Under the pieces are notes generated by a model, which was given only the letters and a program-made list of their open reading frames with translations, was not told the origin of the DNA and searched no databases. Positions 6,447 to 11,188 of a DNA stretch of 11,188 nt are shown here, in pieces. The stretch comes from Candidatus Solibacter sp. (lineage in GTDB: Bacteria; Acidobacteriota; Terriglobia; Bryobacterales; Bryobacteraceae). The stretch is from positions 1,940-13,127 of the forward strand of contig JAPKZC010001042.1 of assembly GCA_026394025.1 (NCBI GenBank), in the 5' to 3' direction. Numbering within the stretch: the first letter of the stretch is position 1; every line of letters starts with the position of its first letter. The translations under genes and the position numbers were made by a program.

Positions 6447-6557
6447 ATGAAGACGGTGGAGTGGCGGCAGATCCGGCCGGAGAGGATCCCGGAGACGCTC
6501 AAGACGCATGAGCCCGGGTGCCGGAATTGCCTGATTGGGGAGGTGCATATTTGGTAA
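6447..6557 (+). CDS. possible 36-residue CxxC mini-protein
   Basis: This is a short frame from ATG 6447 to TAA 6555-6557 within the divergent intergenic region. The product begins MKTVEWRQIRPERIPETLK and contains CRNC near its C-terminus, then ends in GEVHIW. Thirty-one of 36 codons end in G or C, like the genes around it and unlike the AT-richer DNA just upstream, which argues that it is or was coding. The ribosome site is weak (GATGAG or the G-run directly before ATG). It could be a true small metal or redox protein, or the surviving end of a lost gene. I do not recognise it. Confidence 0.35.
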   Translation: MKTVEWRQIRPERIPETLKTHEPGCRNCLIGEVHIW

Positions 6558-6583
6558 CTTGCGGTCTCCTGCGCAGTTCGGGC

Positions 6584-6612
6584 TTCAATTTCAGGGTCAC
6601 TTGTCCTATAAT
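6584..6612 (+). promoter_or_regulatory. sigma70-type promoter of the signalling operon
   Basis: A perfect TATAAT at 6607-6612 lies 17 bp after TTCAAT (6584-6589). Transcription would start near 6619, about 60 nt before the first response regulator, which has a strong ribosome site (AAGGAGG, 5 nt before its ATG). Confidence 0.6.
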
Positions 6613-6680
6613 CATGCCGGGCGGTTCCTGGCGCAGGACTGACGAGTGGCCGAGGTGCCGCCGGCGGGAAGGAGGCTTAC

Positions 6681-7094
6681 ATGTCCGCGAAAGTACTCCT
6701 GATCGATGACGATCAAGACTTCCGGATCTCCTTGAGATCTCTTCTCGAAGGTCACGGCTACGAAGTGTTCGAAGCCGTGTCCGGACACGAAGGCTTGCGG
6801 ATGATCGTAGAACACAAACCAGATGCCATCCTGGTAGACATCATGATGGAGACATCAACGGAGGGGTACGGCGTTACCCATGCGCTCAAATACCTGGACG
6901 AATACGCGGAGTATCGCCAGGTCCCGGTGTTGATGGTCTCTTCCATTGAGGAGAGCCCGGATGAGCGCTTCCCGATGTCGCCCGAGGCCGAGATGATTCG
7001 GCCCGACAGATACCTCACGAAGCCCCTCGATATTCCCAGATTTCTCGAAGTTCTGGAGAGGACAGTGGGGGTTGGGAAAGGGGCCTCGAACTGA
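6681..7094 (+). CDS. single-domain response regulator (receiver only)
   Basis: This 137-residue protein is a lone receiver domain that takes a phosphoryl group from a histidine kinase. The acidic pocket Asp9-Asp10-Asp11, the phosphoacceptor Asp53 (VDIMM), Ser87 or Ser88 in place of the conserved Thr/Ser, and Lys114 in YLTKP are present. There is no output domain: the chain ends about 20 residues after the last helix begins. Two features are unusual. The loop after Asp53 reads DIMMETSTEG, without the usual Met-Pro and one residue longer. The stretch between the Ser and the Lys is about five residues longer than usual and is rich in acidic residues and Pro. The second lone regulator of this cluster shares both. 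It is the first gene of the four-gene signalling array. Confidence 0.93.
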   Translation: MSAKVLLIDDDQDFRISLRSLLEGHGYEVFEAVSGHEGLRMIVEHKPDAILVDIMMETSTEGYGVTHALKYLDEYAEYRQVPVLMVSSIEESPDERFPMSPEAEMIRPDRYLTKPLDIPRFLEVLERTVGVGKGASN

Positions 7095-7097
7095 GAT

Positions 7098-7120
7098 CCG
7101 CCGGAATCCTGGCCCGGCGG
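7098..7120 (+). other. GC-rich stem-loop between regulator and kinase genes
   Basis: CCGCCGG and CCGGCGG form a perfect 7-bp all-GC stem with a 9-nt loop, 3 nt after the stop of the first regulator and just before the kinase's ribosome site. There is no T-run. It may set the ratio of regulator to kinase by partial termination or RNA processing, but this is inference. Confidence 0.4.
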
Positions 7121-7136
7121 TTCGGTAGAAGGTGCG

Positions 7137-8279
7137 ATGGGTGAAGCTGATGCGCCAGAGACGGTTGTAGTCATCGACGATGACTACGCTATGCGGCTCT
7201 CATGCTGCAAGATCTTGTCGAAGATGGGTGTCCGCGTCGAGGCCTTCGAGGACGGGACTCGAGGCTTGGCAGGCATCGGACGGTTGAAGCCGGGCCTGAT
7301 TGTGGTTGACCTCAAGATGCCAGGAATCAGCGGCATCGAGGTGACTTCCCGCGTCCATGAGATTGACCCCCAGATCACCATTGTGGTGATTACGGGGTAC
7401 GCTACCATCGACACCGCGGTGGAGGCGATGAAGTGCGGGGCCTATGATTTCCTGCCAAAGCCATTCTCCCCGGATGAGCTGCGATTGATTGTCAACCGGG
7501 GGTTGGAGCGGCGCCGGCTCTCGCTCGAGTCCCAGCGGTGCGAGATCGAGCGCGCCATGCTCAAACGGCGCTTCGTCACCTTCGTATCCCATCAGCTCCG
7601 GACGCCGCTGGTGGCGATCCATCAATACCTGGATGTGTTGAAGCACCTTGGCGATACAGGTGAGGTGGCCGCAAAGAGAGAGGAATGGCTTGACCGTTGC
7701 CTTAAGCGGACCGAAGAACTACAGAGCCTGATTGCCGACTGGCTGACGCTGGCCAGAGTCGAGGGTGGCGCGCTCATGAAAGAGCGGATTAAGGTCGACC
7801 TGAGGCAACTTCTTCCCGGCATACTAAAGACCTACGAGGAGATGGCAGCGGGTGAGGGAGTCTCGCTCCACGCCGCCCTTTCCGAAGAGCCCCTCTGCGT
7901 GGGCGGCGATTGGAACTGTCTGACGGTGCTGTTTGACAACTTGATCACGAACGGCATCAAGTACAACCGGCCTGGCGGCACAGTCACGGTCTCAGGCTGT
8001 CTGTCGGGTGGCGAGGTTGTGGTCACCGTGGCCGACACCGGTATCGGGGTGCCGGACAAATACCGGCCCTTCCTGTTCGACGAGTTCTTCCGCATCAAGG
8101 ACGACGGCGCCAAAAAGACAACGGGGACTGGGCTCGGCCTGCATATCGCGAAAAGGATCGTCTCCGAGATGAGCGGCAGCCTGGATTTCGAAAGCCAACC
8201 TGGAGCGGGATCCACCTTTCGGGTGCGTCTGCCTGCGTGGCACGAAGCGGACAGCGCGAAACCGGGGAGTTCAGAATGA
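7137..8279 (+). CDS. soluble hybrid histidine kinase: receiver, HisKA, HATPase
   Basis: This 380-residue protein has no membrane segment. An N-terminal receiver (about 8-122) has Asp14-Asp15-Asp16, phosphoacceptor Asp58 in VVDLKMPGISG, Thr86 and Lys108, and resembles NtrC-type receivers. A dimerisation/phosphotransfer domain follows with the H-box VSHQLRTPL (His152). The ATPase domain has the N-box (NLITNGIKYN, 268-277), G1 DTGIG (300-304), F-box FDEFF and G2 GTGLGL (330-335). The residue after the phospho-His is Gln where HisKA kinases usually have Glu or Asp. The receiver in front suggests that the kinase is itself controlled by phosphorylation, as part of a relay. It starts 42 nt after the first regulator, with AAGG 4 nt before the ATG. 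Its stop overlaps the next start as ATGA. Confidence 0.94.
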   Translation: MGEADAPETVVVIDDDYAMRLSCCKILSKMGVRVEAFEDGTRGLAGIGRLKPGLIVVDLKMPGISGIEVTSRVHEIDPQITIVVITGYATIDTAVEAMKCGAYDFLPKPFSPDELRLIVNRGLERRRLSLESQRCEIERAMLKRRFVTFVSHQLRTPLVAIHQYLDVLKHLGDTGEVAAKREEWLDRCLKRTEELQSLIADWLTLARVEGGALMKERIKVDLRQLLPGILKTYEEMAAGEGVSLHAALSEEPLCVGGDWNCLTVLFDNLITNGIKYNRPGGTVTVSGCLSGGEVVVTVADTGIGVPDKYRPFLFDEFFRIKDDGAKKTTGTGLGLHIAKRIVSEMSGSLDFESQPGAGSTFRVRLPAWHEADSAKPGSSE

Positions 8280-8674
8280 CACCGGCGGCAAAGCGCATAC
8301 TGATTGTCGACGACGACAGGGATTTTGTCGAAGCCATCGCGTCGTTCCTGGAAGCTAGCGGCTTCACCGTCAGGAAGGCGCACACCGGCAGCGACGCCGT
8401 GAAACTGGCAAGAATGGAGCGGCCCGACCTCATCCTCATGGACATCATGATGGGGGAAAGAACAGAAGGGTTCTTCACGATTCGGGAAATGCGCCGCCAG
8501 GAGGACCTCAAGGGCGTGCCGATATTCGTGCTCAGTGCGCTGGGCACGCAAATGCCGGATTTCGGCAACCCGCCGGAATGGGCCGGGCTGGCGCACGATG
8601 AGTTTCTCTCCAAACCGGTGGACATGGTTCAGTTGGTGGAGAAGATACGCCAGAGAATCGGGCAGCCGACATGA
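8276..8674 (+). CDS. second single-domain response regulator
   Basis: This is a 132-residue lone receiver. The acidic pocket Asp12-Asp13-Asp14, phosphoacceptor Asp56 (LMDIMM), Ser87 and Lys113 (FLSKP) are intact. The start is ATG 8276, which overlaps the kinase stop (ATGA) and has GGGGAG six bases upstream; an earlier GTG at 8237 would add 13 residues inside the kinase gene and is rejected. It resembles the first regulator of the array: D-I-M-M-x-x-x-T-E-G-(F/Y) after the Asp, and an extended loop before the Lys (here TQMPDFGNPPEWAGL). No output domain is present. Coupling to the kinase gene suggests that it is a direct partner. Confidence 0.93.
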   Translation: MTPAAKRILIVDDDRDFVEAIASFLEASGFTVRKAHTGSDAVKLARMERPDLILMDIMMGERTEGFFTIREMRRQEDLKGVPIFVLSALGTQMPDFGNPPEWAGLAHDEFLSKPVDMVQLVEKIRQRIGQPT

Positions 8675-8683
8675 AAGAGCATC

Positions 8684-10663
8684 ATGCGGGTTAGCTTTGC
8701 AGCGTACAGGCTTTCGCTCAAGGCACGCCTGATCCTGAGCTACCTTGTAGTCCTGGGGGCCGGAGGACTGGTTACCTCATTCGTCGGTTCCTGGATCGTG
8801 AGCACGACCATCATGATGCAGGCGCGGCGGGCGGTGAACCACGATTTCGCCACGTTGAAGACGGTCTACGAACAGCAACTTCAGGCCCTCCGGCTGTCGG
8901 TGCAAGTGGCCGCGTCCGGCACCACGATCCAGCGCTACCTCCAGACCGGCGACCAGGCGGCCTTGTACGCCTATATGCGAGGCATTCATCGGGATGCCGG
9001 CTTCGATTTCCTCAGCCTTACCGATGCCAGCGGACGGGTTGTCATGCGTGTGTCCCGGCCAGGCGGCAGTTCCGGGGATGGATCTGCGATCGCAGTGGTG
9101 AAGGCGGCGCTGGCCGGTAAGGTGGCGGCTGCCACCGAGGTGCTTTCCCCGGCCCAGCTTTCCGATGAGGACGCCAGCCTGCCGGCCCGTGCCAGGACCA
9201 CGACGGCGAACGGGGAAGTGAATGAAGGCATGACGCTGATCGCGGCCGCGCCCGTGGAGGGACCCGCCGCCCACGTTCGAGGCGTTCTTTACGGCGGCCT
9301 CCTGTTGAACGGAAACTCGGTGATCGTAGACCGCGTCTGGACGCTACTGTTTCGCGGCGACCGGTTCGCGGACGCGGATAGCGGCTCCGTCACCATTTTC
9401 CGGAACGGATACCGGATCGCGACCAATGTCCGGACCGTGGCCGGAGAACGGGCGGTGGGCACAGAGGCATCCGCCGAAGTCCGCGAGACGGTACTGAAGC
9501 GCGGCGAATCATGGAGGGGCCGGGCCTTTGTGGTGAAGCAGTGGTACATCAGCGAATACGACCCGATTCGCAACTATGTGGGCGAGGTGATCGGCATGCT
9601 CTCCGTCGGTATTCTGGAAAGCACGTACACCTCGATCCGGAACAGCGTGATCCTCTCCTTCTTCCTGCTCGCCACCATCGGGTTTCTGCTGATCATCGGC
9701 ATTACGTATTACATGATCCGGAATATCACCCGCCCCCTCGGGGAGATGGTCTTCGCCACGCGGAATATCAGCGCCGGACGGTTCGACCAGGAGGTTCAGT
9801 CGAATTCCCCGGGTGAGATCGCCTTGCTGGCCGATTCCTTCAACGCCATGCTCAAGAGCCTGCGGCAGATGAAAGGGGATCTGGAAGAGTGGGGCCGGAC
9901 GCTCGAAGAAAAAGTGAAACAGCGCACCGAGGAGCTGGTGGCGATGCAAGCGCGCGTGGCTCAGTCGGAGAGACTGGCATCGCTCGGCATGCTGGCCGCC
10001 GGGGTGGCGCACGAGATCAACAATCCGCTGGGCGGTATCCTGGCCTTGACCGGGCTCACGGTGGAAGATATGAAGAAGGAGGATCCGAACCGGGAGATGC
10101 TGGAGGAAGTGATCCGTCAGACAGAACGCTGCCGCGACATTGTGAAGGGCCTGCTGGAGTTTTCGCGGCAGTCGAAGGCCAATACCGAAAGGATCGACCT
10201 CAACCGAATCCTGCGGGACATGCTGTCGCTGTGGGCGAAACAGGCGCTGTTCTTCAACATCGACATCATCCGCGACCTGGATCCCGACCTGCCCGCGGTC
10301 ATGGCGGACAAATCCCAGTTCCAGCAGGTCTTCATGAACATCATCGTTAATGCGGTTCAGGCGATGGACGAGCGAGGCTCGATTACGATCACCTCGCGTC
10401 ACAACCGGGCAGGCAAATCCGTCGAGGTGGCGATCTCCGACACCGGCCGCGGCATACCGCCGGAACAGATCGACCGGATCTTCGATCCGTTCTTCACCAC
10501 CAAGGAAAGCGGGCAGGGAACAGGCCTCGGCTTGTCCATCGCGTACGGCATCGTGACCACACACCGCGGGGCCATTTCGGTCCGGAGCGAGGTGGGCAAA
10601 GGCAGCACCTTCACCATTCGCATGCCGGCGGCGGAGGAGGCCGGTGCGGACGTTCAGGCGTAA
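8684..10663 (+). CDS. membrane sensor histidine kinase with Cache-like sensor and HAMP
   Basis: This 659-residue inner-membrane kinase has a first membrane helix at about 16-38, an extracytoplasmic region at about 40-315 and a second helix at about 321-344. The outer region ends in YDPIRNYVGEVIGMLSVGI, the usual closing strand pattern of Cache-type ligand sensors (Cache_3-Cache_2-like, assigned by eye). HAMP covers about 345-397, then a coiled-coil linker (397-430), a HisKA with VAHEINNPLGGI (His443), and an ATPase domain with N-box Asn552/Asn556, G1 DTGRG (586-590), F-box FDPFF and G2 GQGTGLGL (610-617). The ligand is unknown. It follows the second regulator by 9 nt with a modest ribosome site (AAAGAG), so it belongs to the same operon. 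There is no receiver or output domain, so it must signal to another protein, most simply the lone regulators or the receiver of the soluble kinase. Confidence 0.95.
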   Translation: MRVSFAAYRLSLKARLILSYLVVLGAGGLVTSFVGSWIVSTTIMMQARRAVNHDFATLKTVYEQQLQALRLSVQVAASGTTIQRYLQTGDQAALYAYMRGIHRDAGFDFLSLTDASGRVVMRVSRPGGSSGDGSAIAVVKAALAGKVAAATEVLSPAQLSDEDASLPARARTTTANGEVNEGMTLIAAAPVEGPAAHVRGVLYGGLLLNGNSVIVDRVWTLLFRGDRFADADSGSVTIFRNGYRIATNVRTVAGERAVGTEASAEVRETVLKRGESWRGRAFVVKQWYISEYDPIRNYVGEVIGMLSVGILESTYTSIRNSVILSFFLLATIGFLLIIGITYYMIRNITRPLGEMVFATRNISAGRFDQEVQSNSPGEIALLADSFNAMLKSLRQMKGDLEEWGRTLEEKVKQRTEELVAMQARVAQSERLASLGMLAAGVAHEINNPLGGILALTGLTVEDMKKEDPNREMLEEVIRQTERCRDIVKGLLEFSRQSKANTERIDLNRILRDMLSLWAKQALFFNIDIIRDLDPDLPAVMADKSQFQQVFMNIIVNAVQAMDERGSITITSRHNRAGKSVEVAISDTGRGIPPEQIDRIFDPFFTTKESGQGTGLGLSIAYGIVTTHRGAISVRSEVGKGSTFTIRMPAAEEAGADVQA

Positions 10664-10697
10664 GCCGCCCCTGAAGGCGCGGTCTCCAGGAGCGGCT
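10663..10697. terminator. inverted repeat between convergent genes, possible bidirectional terminator
   Basis: AGCCGCCCCTG (10663-10673) and CAGGAGCGGCT (10687-10697) pair over 11 bp with one mismatch and a 13-nt loop. It fills the 38-bp gap between the ends of the sensor kinase and citrate synthase genes. No T-run follows on either side, so termination strength is uncertain. Confidence 0.5.
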
Positions 10698-10701
10698 CAC
10701 A

Positions 10702-11188
10702 CTATGGAGTAGCGTGGGCTGCCGGGGCGCCTCGCTTCTCCAACGGCACAAAATCCCGCTCCGCGTGGCCGGTGTACACCTGCCGCGGGCGCGCGATCTT
10801 CTGCTCGCCGTCGGCGAGCATTTCCTGCCACTGCGCGAGCCAGCCGGCCGTCCGCGGGATGGCGAACAGCACCGTGAACATCTCCGGTCTGAAGCCCATC
10901 GCCTGGTAGATGATCCCGGAGTAGAAATCCACGTTGGGGTAGAGCTTGCGCTTGATGAAGTAGTCGTCTTGCAAGGCGATGCGCTCCAACTCCAGTGCGA
11001 TTTCGAGCTTCGGATTCCTGCCGGTGACCTCGAACACCTTGTCCGCGGCCCATTTGATAATGCGGGCGCGGGGGTCGTAGTTCTTGTAGATTCGGTGTCC
11101 AAAGCCCATCAGTTTGTATTCGCCGGCCTTTACCTTGTCGATGTAGGCCGGTACCTTATCCCTGGAGCCAATCTCGGCCAGCATCTTC
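10702..11188 (-). CDS. gltA: citrate synthase, C-terminal part (5' end off window)
   Basis: Citrate synthase condenses acetyl-CoA with oxaloacetate to open the TCA cycle. The window holds about the last 162 codons; the frame is open at the right edge. The motif MGFGHRIYKNYDPRA carries the catalytic His (codon 11095-11097) that corresponds to His305 of the E. coli enzyme. YPNVDFYSGIIY carries the catalytic Asp (codon 10927-10929), matching Asp362. PRTAGWLAQW and IARPRQVYTG are typical of the type II (hexameric, NADH-sensitive) bacterial group, though class cannot be settled from this part. The C-terminus (KRGAPAAHATP) is a short variable tail. The frame is intact to the TAG at 10702-10704. It converges with the sensor kinase. 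Confidence 0.95.
   Translation of the reverse strand, partial: KMLAEIGSRDKVPAYIDKVKAGEYKLMGFGHRIYKNYDPRARIIKWAADKVFEVTGRNPKLEIALELERIALQDDYFIKRKLYPNVDFYSGIIYQAMGFRPEMFTVLFAIPRTAGWLAQWQEMLADGEQKIARPRQVYTGHAERDFVPLEKRGAPAAHATP

Noticed and set aside
6167..6502. Upstream extension of the ferritin-like gene by 112 codons
   Set aside because: The ATG at 6166 has a strong ribosome site and begins the Cys-rich domain; the extension crosses the candidate promoter and lacks coding character.
8237..8275. Earlier GTG start for the second regulator
   Set aside because: It would lie inside the kinase gene; the ATG at 8276 has GGGGAG and the ATGA overlap, and the receiver fold begins right after it.
9509..10564. 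Minus-strand open frame of 351 codons
   Set aside because: It is antisense to the sensor kinase, with no recognisable domain.
1..11188. tRNA, rRNA, CRISPR array or prophage genes
   Set aside because: No cloverleaf with CCA-type end, no rRNA-like stretch, no regularly spaced repeats and no phage-type proteins were seen on reading both strands.

Overview
The window looks like chromosomal DNA of a GC-rich, free-living bacterium. The gene content (pyrR-pyrB-pyrC, citrate synthase, a DUF6788/ISKra4 insertion sequence and several phosphorelay genes) would fit an acidobacterium of the Solibacter/Bryobacter type. That placement is an inference from gene content and protein style and was not tested by any search.

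Left end (1 to about 1.75 kb, minus strand): most of an ISKra4-family insertion sequence. Its short upstream gene (DUF6788-like) is intact. The transposase is interrupted by an in-frame TAA at 323-325, which lies between the second and third catalytic acidic residues. The two reading frames overlap in a way that suggests a -1 frameshift fusion. The right end of the element lies outside the window. Between the element and pyrR is a structured stretch: a perfect 16-bp inverted repeat, then five C-runs that make a G-quadruplex motif on the minus strand.

Next (1.9 to 4.65 kb, plus strand): a compact de novo pyrimidine operon, pyrR-pyrB-pyrC, with gaps of 6 and 1 nt. PyrB and PyrC keep their catalytic motifs. 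No pyrI is present in the window, so PyrB and PyrC may act together in a complex.

Middle (4.65 to 6.68 kb): a 347-bp stretch with no recognisable gene, then an unrecognised Cys-rich protein (plus strand). Convergent to it is a ferritin-like/rubrerythrin-like protein with an N-terminal zinc-ribbon region (minus strand), whose metal site looks incomplete by eye. A possible 36-codon CxxC mini-gene lies in the next divergent intergenic region, upstream of a good sigma70-type promoter.

Right (6.68 to 10.66 kb, plus strand): a four-gene signalling array: single-domain response regulator, soluble receiver-histidine kinase, second single-domain response regulator (ATGA overlap), and a membrane sensor kinase with an extracytoplasmic Cache-like region and HAMP. 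No protein in the array has a DNA-binding or enzymatic output domain, so the output must be protein-protein or lie elsewhere. The window ends in the 3' part of a convergent citrate synthase gene (minus strand). No tRNA, rRNA or CRISPR array was seen.
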